Shown: positions 56,183 to 64,000 of the stretch, piece after piece
Numbering within the stretch: the stretch's first letter is position 1
Layout of the letters: every line of letters begins with the position of its first letter
Assembly: GCF_003987645.1 (NCBI RefSeq)
Contig: NZ_NGKA01000002.1
Location: forward strand, 1-64,000
Length of the DNA stretch: 64,000 bases
Source: Vagococcus elongatus
GTDB lineage: Bacteria > Bacillota > Bacilli > Lactobacillales > Vagococcaceae
Direction: 5' to 3'
Notes under the pieces: model-generated
What the model was told of the DNA's origin: nothing
What the model saw: the letters and a program-made list of their open reading frames with translations, nothing else
Databases searched by the model: none
Translations under genes and position numbers: made by a program

Positions 56183-57405
56183 CTATTTCCTAGTTTTAAT
56201 TCCAATAAGTCCCAAAGCTTCCGTCAATATCTTCTTGTTAGTTTTCTCTTTAAAAAGAAGCAACAGACCAAAAGATGTACAGACACTGACAATCACTTGA
56301 TTCAATATTGTCTTCAGTGACGAGCCAAGATATTTTCCAATTGAAAACACTAAAGTAAACATAATCAATCCTACTAATATATATATCCACACGCCTTTAG
56401 ATGATTTTTTAATTGATATCTGATGTCTTATTTAAAAAAATTGAACAGAGGTGACAGAAAACTCTGCTATAATCGTTCCGATAGAAACGCCGATAGAGGT
56501 GAAGTTTCTCACTAATAGTAAATTCACAATAAAATTGATTATAGCGCCACAAACTACTGATAAAGTGTATTCTGTATTTTCCCCGGTGGGCAAAAGATAT
56601 TGCTGCCCTAAGACGTTACTCCACGCAATAAAAATAATCACAGGACTAATAATCATAATGATTGTTCCAGTTTTTTCAAAGCTGGGACCAAAATAAATGG
56701 GAGTAAATGTCTTGGCTATGGCAGCCAATCCAAAACATAGCGGTGCTGATAGATTGCTCACAAAATTAAATGATTTGTATACATATTCATTCACCTGTTT
56801 TAAATTTCCCTTTGAAAAAGTATGGGATATTCGTGGTAGCATTACCACCCCGAGGGCTGTAACAACAGATAAAATAATTCTTACCAATTTATCTGCGCTA
56901 TCAAAAAAACCGACTTCGCTATAATCGGCAAAGTAACCCAACATTGTTTTGTTTAAAATCACATAAACTTGTATTGCAACTTGTGGGATAAAAAGTTGTA
57001 ATGAGGGCAAAATATGGCTGCCTAAGTTTAATTTAGTCTGGCTGATTTTATTGACTATTTTTTTCAGATAAGGCCACATGGTAAGCTGTACAAAGAATTG
57101 TGATAGAGCTAAAATCAACACATACAAGCCCAAATCTTCTTTTGACCGAACTATCGCAAAAATTAAAGCGACACTTACTAATTTTACCGCCATATTCCGG
57201 ATAACTGTTTTTTTAAAGTCTTCCAATCCCATAAATAGCCAAGATATATCAATTGCAGCAGCCAAGATATAGATCGCCTGCAGCCAATATACTACATTGT
57301 TTTTCCCGGTCTGAAATATAAAAAATAAAAAAGCGGCTAAAGCGACAGCAGTCATCACTAATCTCAAAATAAAAATACTCCAAAAAACTGATGATACTTT
57401 CTACA
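56183..57405 (-). pseudogene. Broken Wzx-like flippase with premature TAA
   Basis: The minus-strand frame from about 57405 reads SVFWSIFILRLVMTAVALAA and continues for about 320 residues with eight or more membrane segments, stopping at TAA 56432-56434 after SVTSVQFF. The same frame goes on without a shift as IRHQISIKKSSKGVWIYILVG to the natural end at 56183 (GLIGIKTRK). A single base change to TAA therefore cuts off the last two membrane helices. The N-terminal 90 or so residues are missing or frameshifted upstream. A 69-residue piece from GTG 56392 is part of this gene, not a separate one. Confidence 0.8.
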
Positions 57406-57630
57406 ACAATTTGTACTGTCTCATCAAGCTGTGTTCCAACATACCTTTTGTTAAACAAGAAGCACTATTGAGATATTCAGAAAAAACATATCCTAATCGG
57501 TAGCGTCACTTTTTAAATGCTCAGTTTACATTATACATGAATTTATATTTTTCTTCTATTGTTGCGAAAAACTTAATTGTTTCTAAATATCAAATACAAG
57601 TTAGCTACTATTTTTTAAGCTGGTGTTCTT
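57406..57630. other. Junction between broken flippase and ISL3 remnants
   Basis: Short decayed pieces of the flippase N-terminus may be present in another frame near 57410-57460. The rest is AT-rich and unrecognised. Confidence 0.35.
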
Positions 57631-58965
57631 GAAAGTTCGTTTGGATTAATAATTGTGATTTGATACTGAGCCAAAAGAGTTCGTTTGATTAAGGACAGTC
57701 TTGCAATCGTCAGACTTCCCAATGGAGGGTTCAAATATTCCCATTTTCTATGTCACAGTTGTGGTGCAACTTTAGTTGTCCAAAGTTCACTAAAACCTGA
57801 GATGGAGTCACGATTTCTATTTGTGTGGATGGAAAAACCAATTATTTTTTCAGATATTAGAAGACTTCTGCCTTTTTATATTGGTTCAATATTTCATGCG
57901 CTACCCTCGAAAAGTCCGTCTGAAGATTAAATATCTAACGATGGACATGAATCCTAGTTACGGTCAACTTATTCAAACCGTCTTTCCAAACGAAAAGTCT
58001 CCTTGGGGAAAGTACAGTGTCAAATTGCTAAATTTATCAAGCATTCTATCTTCCAAAGTTCTTCAGTTAGCATAGCCAAAAGTGTTTCCCAAACTGAAAT
58101 CTTTCTTGGATAATGGTTCATCCAATCTTCAATGAATTCAATAATGTGTTCCAAAATAATTCGCCGATTTAGCCATTTTCTTTTCTATTTTAAAAATTAC
58201 TTCATACCGTGTTTTGCTTTTGACTAATGTGAGAAGTGTGGAGAAATCAATCACGGACAAATCGCCAAGAACGGAACAAAATTAGTGACAACACAACTTC
58301 CCGTATTCAAACATACGTTGACCTATGTGCAGTTATTGTCACGGATAGGTTTGATATCGTCCAACATATTACGCATTCTTTTAATCAATTAAGAATGACA
58401 GTGATGAATTAATTTCGAACAGGTGACGCCAATATCGTCGATTAAAATGCTACTGGAAACTGCTTCTCAAGAACTCTGATACAGTTGACACGGAGCACTA
58501 TCATTATCATAAATTGTCTATAAGAGAACTGCATTCTCATGATATTATAGATGAATTATTAAGCTATGATTCCCACTTGAAAATAGCTTACGAAGTAGTT
58601 CAGTACTTACATTATTATCACAAGAGAAAAAATGCTAAGGACTTCTATCAACAAATAAAAGGATTAGTAAAAGCTTGTCGTTATGGTTTAGAAAGAAACT
58701 CTATACTTTGAAGAAACATCAGCAAGGTATAGAGAAAGCCTTCCATCTTCCTTATTCTAACGGTGTAACAGAAAGGATTATTAACAAAATCAAACTAGTA
58801 AAGCGGGGTTCCTATGGTTACCGTAACTTTTATAACCTAAGAGACCGAATTCACATCATAAAAGGACTGGTTTTCAACAAGCATAAAAAAATCGACAGAG
58901 AAATTATTCCCTATCGATTAACTTCATGTTTTCGGTGATCTTAGGTCCATCAAAACTAAATCTCG
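57631..58965 (+). pseudogene. Mosaic of degenerate ISL3-family transposase pieces
   Basis: Plus-strand frames give ISL3 motifs in an unusual order: a catalytic piece RYPRKVRLKIKYLTMDMNPSY (about 57895-57965), a helix-turn-helix-like piece QIAKFIKHSIFQSSSVSIAK (58015-58080), a zinc-finger-like piece CEKCGEINHGQIAKNGTKLV (58225-58285), the catalytic piece VTDRFDIVQHITHSFNQL (58335-58390) and the C-terminus AFHLPYSNGVTERIINKIKL to GLVFNKHKKIDREI (58740-58910). Many frameshifts and stops are present. The order implies at least two truncated elements, one beside or inside the other. Confidence 0.75.
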
Positions 58966-59013
58966 AACAGCCAAAAATCCCCAACGATGAGTTGCTTTCT
59001 ATTCAGTTTTTAG

Positions 59014-59041
59014 TCCTTCAACACCATTTGACAAACAACCC
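59014..59041. repeat. ISL3-type element end
   Basis: TCCTTCAACACCATTTGACAAACAACCC follows the C-terminal end of the transposase remnant and matches the ends near 3301-3314 and 37973-38001 in its TTTGAC(A/G)AA core. The opposite end was not recognised. Confidence 0.55.
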
Positions 59042-59074
59042 TTTTTTATATGTTTTGGGTAAATCCAAATTTAT

Positions 59075-60076
59075 CTACCCCGACTTCTTATTTAATATTA
59101 GTTGATTCATCGTTTTTTGAAGGTCTTCGCTATCAAAAGGATCAACAAAAAATGTCTTTGTCTCATATCCAGTCAACACTTCCCTAGCATACGGCAAATC
59201 TGCAGCAATAATCGAAGTCCCTACTTCTCTTGCCTCCATCAACGGTAACCCAACTGTTTCTAATAATGAGGGGAAAATCAAGATTGTTTTACTGTAATAA
59301 CCAAATACTTGTTCCCGGCTCATTTTATCAGCAAATTGGATAGGCAAACGATACTTTTGGGCTTCATTGAATAATCTCTCCACAAAAGAATTTTCATTTC
59401 CTTTTAGTGTAAAAATCACTTTAAATTGACTACCTTGTGCCACAAGACCCCTTGCTGCTTCAACTATGACTTGATGATTTTTATAGCTTTCCCCACTAGC
59501 AGGATAAAAGAAAACACACCCATTAATTATTTCTTTAGCTGATGACTCAGGAATTTTTATTTCATAGTATGGTTTTTCAACTTTGACTGTGTGATTATTT
59601 TTTTTTATTTTTTTTATTTCATCAGCCATCCACTCAGTCTGAACAATCACCTCATCTGCCTGATGTATTGACTTGATAATTTTTTTTGAAATCAAATGTT
59701 TATAAATCCATAATTTCGTATCATGAAGTATCGAAAACTTGACTGTGGTGAACGGCATGGCGTTTTGCACCAAAAGAGTTTGAGTCTGATTAACATTTGG
59801 GAGTAAAATATTTTGTAATGATATGACTTCGTCAATGCCATGTTCTCTAATGATTTTCTTTACACAAATATATTCAAAAAATAAACGATGCAACCAACTT
59901 TTTTTGACCCATTTTTTATTAATAACTGTAATATTTTCTGTTGTTTTCAACTCAGGAGTACTTATTAAAAAAACATATTCATTTTCTGCATCATTAGAAT
60001 ATTTTTCATAGTACATTTGAAGGACTGACAAAGCGCCCCCTCCATCAGCCGCGACATTATAAACTAAATATTTCAT
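59075..60076 (-). CDS. Family 4 glycosyltransferase
   Basis: 333 residues, GT-B fold. The N-terminal domain has the Gly-rich NVAADGGGALSVL loop, and the C-terminal domain has FYPASGESYKNHQVIVEAA and FPSLLETVGLPLMEAREVGTSIIAADLPYAREVL, the nucleotide-sugar binding signature with the conserved Glu residues. It is a retaining enzyme adding a sugar to the growing lipid-linked unit. It starts three bases after the capG-like stop, so it belongs to the fucosamine operon, and an N-acetyl-L-fucosamine or neighbouring residue is a fair guess for what it transfers. Confidence 0.92.
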   Translation of the reverse strand: MKYLVYNVAADGGGALSVLQMYYEKYSNDAENEYVFLISTPELKTTENITVINKKWVKKSWLHRLFFEYICVKKIIREHGIDEVISLQNILLPNVNQTQTLLVQNAMPFTTVKFSILHDTKLWIYKHLISKKIIKSIHQADEVIVQTEWMADEIKKIKKNNHTVKVEKPYYEIKIPESSAKEIINGCVFFYPASGESYKNHQVIVEAARGLVAQGSQFKVIFTLKGNENSFVERLFNEAQKYRLPIQFADKMSREQVFGYYSKTILIFPSLLETVGLPLMEAREVGTSIIAADLPYAREVLTGYETKTFFVDPFDSEDLQKTMNQLILNKKSG

Positions 60077-60079
60077 TAT

Positions 60080-61204
60080 CTATTTTCTCCATACTACTTG
60101 ATTGACATAATCTGTATAAGATAAAATAATCCGCAGAACCTTCTCGGAAACATTAGGCATGGAATAATCTGCCACTTGACGCAATGTCTCTTTTTCCTGA
60201 GTGGCCAACACCATCAGCCCTTGCATGATTCTTTCCTCACTTAGGCCCACCATCATCACACTAGCTTCCTCCATAGCCTCAGGTCTTTCATGAGCTTCTC
60301 GTATATTTAAAGCTTTAAAACCAAGAATAGAAGATTCCTCGCTGATTGTCCCGCTATCGCTCAAAACTGCCTTAGCATTGATTTGCAAGTGATTGTAGTC
60401 AATAAATCCTAAAGGCTTAGATAGAATAATCAGAGGATTCAACGTGATTTTCTTTTCTTCAATCATCTTTCTGGTTCTCGGATGAGTGCTGACAAGGATA
60501 GGCAACTCATATTCTTGTGCCACCTTGTTTAAACTGCTCACTAAATTGAAGAAATTTTTTTCAGAATTGATATTCTCTTCCCGGTGTGCAGAAACGACGA
60601 AGTAGTTATCTTTTTTCAATTGCAGCTTTTCTAGAATGTCAGAATTTTTAATTTCTTCTCTTTTAGACAGCAGCACCTCATACATCGGACTTCCAGTCTT
60701 AATCACTCTATCTGCTGGCAGACCTTCTCTCAACAAATACTCTCTTGCAATATCGCTATACGTTAAATTAATATCTGCCGTATGGTCCACAATTTTTCTA
60801 TTGGTTTCTTCTGGCACACGCTGATCGAAACAGCGATTGCCAGCTTCCATATGGAAAATCGGTATTTTTCGTCTTTTGGCCGCAATAGCACTCAAACAGC
60901 TGTTAGTATCACCAAGGACTAGTAACGCGTCCGGATGTTCTTTCTCTAAAACTTTTTCAATATTGATTAAAATATTACCAATGGTTTCGATGGCTGAACC
61001 TACGGCTGAATCCAAGAAATAATCTGGTTTCCGTAAATTAAAATCCTTGAAAAAAACTTCATTTAACTCATAATCATAGTTTTGCCCTGTGTGGACAATA
61101 ATATGATCAATCGCCTCGCTTTTTTCCAATTTATCAATCACAGCAGCGAGGCGAATAATTTCAGGTCTGGTTCCTACGACTGTCATCACTTTTAATTTTT
61201 TCAC
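60080..61204 (-). CDS. capG: UDP-sugar 2-epimerase, CapG/WecB-type
   Basis: 374 residues from GTG 61204, with GGAGG six bases upstream. Non-hydrolysing 2-epimerase motifs are present: VVGTRPEIIRLA, HTGQNYD, VLGDTNSCLSA, FHMEAGNRCFDQRVPEE and SDSGTISEES. WecB makes UDP-ManNAc, while the CapG/FnlC subgroup converts UDP-N-acetyl-L-pneumosamine to UDP-N-acetyl-L-fucosamine. Position directly after capE- and capF-like genes decides for CapG. Its start lies one base after the capF stop. Confidence 0.9.
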   Translation of the reverse strand: MKKLKVMTVVGTRPEIIRLAAVIDKLEKSEAIDHIIVHTGQNYDYELNEVFFKDFNLRKPDYFLDSAVGSAIETIGNILINIEKVLEKEHPDALLVLGDTNSCLSAIAAKRRKIPIFHMEAGNRCFDQRVPEETNRKIVDHTADINLTYSDIAREYLLREGLPADRVIKTGSPMYEVLLSKREEIKNSDILEKLQLKKDNYFVVSAHREENINSEKNFFNLVSSLNKVAQEYELPILVSTHPRTRKMIEEKKITLNPLIILSKPLGFIDYNHLQINAKAVLSDSGTISEESSILGFKALNIREAHERPEAMEEASVMMVGLSEERIMQGLMVLATQEKETLRQVADYSMPNVSEKVLRIILSYTDYVNQVVWRK

Positions 61205-61205
61205 A

Positions 61206-62315
61206 CTAAACCTCCAAAAAGAACGTGTCTGGCTTACTAGGGTCAAAAGGTTCATTGACCCACATCACAGTTACCATGTCTTCGCTCCCCAAATTTTCTA
61301 TATTATGCGTGTAGCCCACAGGGATATCCACTACTTCTAATTTATCGTCACTCACAAAATAACTGATAATTTCATCTGAATCCAGTTGCCTGAAACGAAT
61401 GACCCCATTGCCTTTAACTACAAGAAACTTTTCATTTTTTGTATGGTGCCAGTGATTTCCTTTCACAATTCCCGGCTTCGAGATATTGACAGAAACTTGG
61501 CCTGCATTTGCAGTACGTAGAAACTCAGTAAAAGAACCTCGTTCGTCTACATTCATTTTCAACTCATAAGAAAAATCTGCTTCAGGAAGAAAACTCAAGT
61601 AAGTACTGTATAATTTTTTTGTCAATTCATTTCCCATATCTGGCACTTGTAAATTATTTCTGCTTTCCTTAAAAGATTGTATCGTCTCCGCAATCCATCC
61701 TAGGGTTTGCTTATAAACAACTGGAACAAAGCAAAAATCACCTTCCCGTGATTCTTTTCCTTCTAGCACCCCAAGCAACTCATTCACCAAATCATCTATA
61801 TAGACTAAGGTCAGCACTACTTTGGGATCATTCACCGTGATTTCAAGTTCATGCGCAATATTGTAACAAAATGTGGCAATCGCACTATTGTAATTTGGAC
61901 GACTCCATTTACCAAACACATTAGGGAATCTGTAAATAAAGGTTTGCACATCATTTTTTTCACCATACTCCCGGATGAGATTTTCGCTCTCACTCTTACT
62001 TTTGCCATATGGATTGTCTAAATCAGCCTGAGTAGAAGATGAGATCATAATCGGTGCCTTGTTCTCATTTTTTTCCAGCATGCTCAATAAAGTATGTGTA
62101 AATCCAGTGTTCCCTGCTTGAAAATCTGTCTCTTGTTTAGGTCGATTCACTCCCGCCAGATGAAATACAAAATCTGCTTTTTGACAAAAAATTTCAAGTT
62201 CACCCATGGATGTATCCTTGTCCACCAAAAACAATTGATGATAGCCTCTGTTGTTCAATTCACTAGCCAGATTTCTCCCAATGAACCCTTTTGCTCCCGT
62301 TATCAAAATATTCAT
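61206..62315 (-). CDS. capF: Bifunctional epimerase/reductase, CapF-type
   Basis: 369 residues. An N-terminal SDR domain (MNILITGAKGFIGRNLAS) is joined to a C-terminal cupin domain (RGSFTEFLRT, KGNHWHHTKNEKFLVVKG, PVGYTHNIENLG), the two-part build specific to CapF/FnlB. The cupin epimerises C3 and the SDR domain reduces C4 of the CapE product in UDP-N-acetyl-L-fucosamine synthesis. The ATG at 62315 overlaps the capE TAA by one base. Confidence 0.95.
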   Translation of the reverse strand: MNILITGAKGFIGRNLASELNNRGYHQLFLVDKDTSMGELEIFCQKADFVFHLAGVNRPKQETDFQAGNTGFTHTLLSMLEKNENKAPIMISSSTQADLDNPYGKSKSESENLIREYGEKNDVQTFIYRFPNVFGKWSRPNYNSAIATFCYNIAHELEITVNDPKVVLTLVYIDDLVNELLGVLEGKESREGDFCFVPVVYKQTLGWIAETIQSFKESRNNLQVPDMGNELTKKLYSTYLSFLPEADFSYELKMNVDERGSFTEFLRTANAGQVSVNISKPGIVKGNHWHHTKNEKFLVVKGNGVIRFRQLDSDEIISYFVSDDKLEVVDIPVGYTHNIENLGSEDMVTVMWVNEPFDPSKPDTFFLEV

Positions 62316-63346
62316 TAGCTTTTCCAACTCTCTAATTCACTTCTTACATAGTCTAGGGTCAATAGCTTTTCTTTTACTTCCTCTACAGAAAGCCTCGTCG
62401 TATTGTGAGAGTTATATTCCTCTTCACCGCTTAATTTTTCTAAGCCGTTTCCAAAATACTTATCATAGTTCAAATCTCTATTATCGGCAGGAATACGATA
62501 AAAATTGCCGGCATCTTCTGCTTTGGAGTACTCCTCTTTCGTCAATAACGTTTCATAAAGTTTTTCTCCATGGCGAGTACCAATAATCTTTACCTCTTTT
62601 TTATAATCAAATAATTCTTTAACCGCTTGCGCCAGATCTTCAATCGTCGAAGCTGGAGACTTTTGTACCATAATGTCGCCAGATTTTGCATTTTTAAATG
62701 CAAAAATAACCAGTTCAACTGCTTCTTCCAGACTCATTAGATACCTTGTCATCTCCGGGTTAGTCACAGTCAATGACTGATTGTTTTTGATTTGTTCTAT
62801 AAATAATGGAATCACAGATCCTCTGGAAGCCATCACATTGCCATATCTTGTGCCGCAAATCAATGTTTTATCTTCTGGCACTGTGCGTGATTTTGCTACG
62901 AAAACTTTTTCCATCATCGCTTTTGAAATCCCCATGGCATTGATAGGATAGGCCGCCTTATCCGTAGATAAACAGATAGCTTTTTTAACTCCCTCATCAA
63001 TTGCCGCCTGTAAAACATTTTCTGTCCCTAAGACGTTCGTCTTTACAGCCTCTAATGGGAAAAACTCACACGAAGGAACTTGCTTTAGTGCTGCTGCATG
63101 AAAGACATAATCTACGCCATGAATAGCATTTCGAATGCTCTGTGGGTCTCGCACATCTCCAATGTGAAATTTGATTTTATCATTTTTATATTGTTTACGC
63201 ATATCGTCTTGTTTTTTTTCATCTCTAGAAAAAATACGAATTTCTTTGATTTCTGTGTCTAGGAACCGTTCCATGACAGCATTACCAAAAGAACCCGTTC
63301 CTCCAGTGATCATTAATATTTTATCTTTAAACATAGTTTCAGTCAT
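62315..63346 (-). CDS. capE: UDP-N-acetylglucosamine 4,6-dehydratase (inverting), CapE-type
   Basis: 343 residues from ATG 63346 with AAGGGG seven bases upstream. Extended SDR enzyme with ITGGTGSFGNAVMERF, IFSRDEKKQDDMR, AAALKQVPSCEFFPLEAVKTN, LSTDKAAYPINAMG and GTRYGNVMASRGSVIPLF. The active site shows the Met-x-x-x-Lys form (MGISKAMME) seen in CapE/FlaA1 instead of Tyr-x-x-x-Lys. First enzyme toward UDP-N-acetyl-L-fucosamine. Two bases separate it from the upstream transferase gene. Confidence 0.95.
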   Translation of the reverse strand: MTETMFKDKILMITGGTGSFGNAVMERFLDTEIKEIRIFSRDEKKQDDMRKQYKNDKIKFHIGDVRDPQSIRNAIHGVDYVFHAAALKQVPSCEFFPLEAVKTNVLGTENVLQAAIDEGVKKAICLSTDKAAYPINAMGISKAMMEKVFVAKSRTVPEDKTLICGTRYGNVMASRGSVIPLFIEQIKNNQSLTVTNPEMTRYLMSLEEAVELVIFAFKNAKSGDIMVQKSPASTIEDLAQAVKELFDYKKEVKIIGTRHGEKLYETLLTKEEYSKAEDAGNFYRIPADNRDLNYDKYFGNGLEKLSGEEEYNSHNTTRLSVEEVKEKLLTLDYVRSELESWKS

Positions 63347-63348
63347 TC

Positions 63349-64000
63349 TCAAACCCCTTCCTCATCTTTATTTACCATTTCTGTTATCTTATCTAAGGTC
63401 ACTTTTACAAATTTCTCCTTGTTGAAATGTTCTTTAAAATAATCTAAAGAATTATTGCCCAATGCCTCTTTTTCCTCCTTCGATAGATAAACGAATTTTT
63501 CAACAGCTCTAGCCAAAGATACTGCATCCGAGGAAGAAACACACAGGCCACATTGGGCTTCCTCAATAATTGTTTTAGCATCTCCATCAATTGCAGCAAT
63601 AATAGGTTTCCCCGCTGCCATGTAACCCTGCAGCTTTGCAGGAATAGTCAATCCAATTTTATTCTCAAATTTTAACGTTAGCAAAAAAGCATCGGCAAGG
63701 TCATTAAAAAACGGCATCCTATCCACCGGTTGATTGCCATAGAACACAATATAATCTTCAACGGCTAATTCCTTTGAAAGTTTAACGCAATTTTCGAAAT
63801 TAGAACCGCCCCCTACGATATGAAAAAGAAAGGATTTATCTAATTTTATTTCATTCACTGCACGGATAATCGTTTCAACATCCTGAACGTACCCAATATT
63901 ACCTGTGTAAACAAAGTTGACCTCTGCCGTTGGGATTTCCATTTCTACCTCATTCACCTTCTGGCGAGTGTTTACATCAGCATGTTGGGGGAGATAGTCC
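63349..64000 (-). CDS. Family 4 glycosyltransferase, partial at window edge
   Basis: The frame is open to the right edge, so the N-terminal half is outside the window. The visible C-terminal domain reads VNFVYTGNIGYVQDVETII, FHIVGGGSNFE, IVFYGNQPVDRMPFF and LQGYMAAGKPIIAAIDGDAKTIIEEAQCG, the WbuB-like GT4 type associated with transfer of N-acetyl-L-fucosamine in other species. It is directly upstream of capE, which supports that role, but specificity is inferred. Confidence 0.9.
   Translation of the reverse strand, partial: DYLPQHADVNTRQKVNEVEMEIPTAEVNFVYTGNIGYVQDVETIIRAVNEIKLDKSFLFHIVGGGSNFENCVKLSKELAVEDYIVFYGNQPVDRMPFFNDLADAFLLTLKFENKIGLTIPAKLQGYMAAGKPIIAAIDGDAKTIIEEAQCGLCVSSSDAVSLARAVEKFVYLSKEEKEALGNNSLDYFKEHFNKEKFVKVTLDKITEMVNKDEEGV

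Noticed and set aside
56183-56392. Separate 69-residue membrane protein
   Set aside because: It is in phase with the upstream flippase frame and is its natural C-terminus after a premature TAA, so it was merged into that pseudogene.

Overview
The window is low-GC DNA from a Gram-positive lactic acid bacterium. Gene content points to the Enterococcaceae (Enterococcus, Tetragenococcus or Melissococcus); I cannot fix the genus by reading alone. The clues are the typA, inositol-phosphatase-like and UPF0223 order next to an OmpR-type two-component pair, a thrS T-box, an Rgg regulator, lrgAB, an L33 protein beside a class B PBP, a one-piece tmRNA whose tag reads AKNNNNNFALAA, and many decayed ISL3-family insertion sequences.

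Layout. 0.2-2.7 kb: a small polysaccharide-control remnant, with a Wzd/CpsC-like co-polymerase that has lost its N-terminus and a tyrosine kinase fused in frame to a PHP-type phosphatase. 2.7-3.4 kb: an ISL3 remnant. 3.5-6.4 kb: a 982-residue wall-anchored protein with ten 74-residue FIVAR-like repeats and an LPQTN sorting signal. 7.2-35 kb: mostly ordinary chromosomal genes, namely typA, a phosphatase, UPF0223, a two-component system, two lipoproteins, a HAD hydrolase, ssrA, a CapA-like protein, a cupin, rpmG, a PBP2b-like transpeptidase, thrS with T-box, an MFS transporter and Rgg regulator, pnp, rpsO, def, a second HAD hydrolase, an AlkD-like protein, lrgAB and rpsD. A structured intergenic transcript candidate lies at 17.24-17.37 kb.

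36-64 kb is a polysaccharide locus with every gene on the minus strand. Two nearly identical LytR-CpsA-Psr ligase genes (38.2 and 44.7 kb) form direct repeats around a Wzx flippase, a glycosyltransferase and a Wzy-like polymerase. Beyond the second copy lie rmlDBCA for dTDP-L-rhamnose, a broken flippase, three GT2 glycosyltransferases, a Wzz-like co-polymerase with an unusual cytosolic domain, a second polymerase, another broken flippase, and a capEFG module for UDP-N-acetyl-L-fucosamine with two GT4 transferases. The last one runs off the right edge.

Reading them together, I infer a polymer containing L-rhamnose and N-acetyl-L-fucosamine that is exported by the Wzx/Wzy route and attached to the wall by LCP ligases. 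Two polymerases, one intact and two broken flippases, a glycosyltransferase-like remnant and at least three ISL3 wrecks suggest the locus was assembled from two older repeat-unit clusters.
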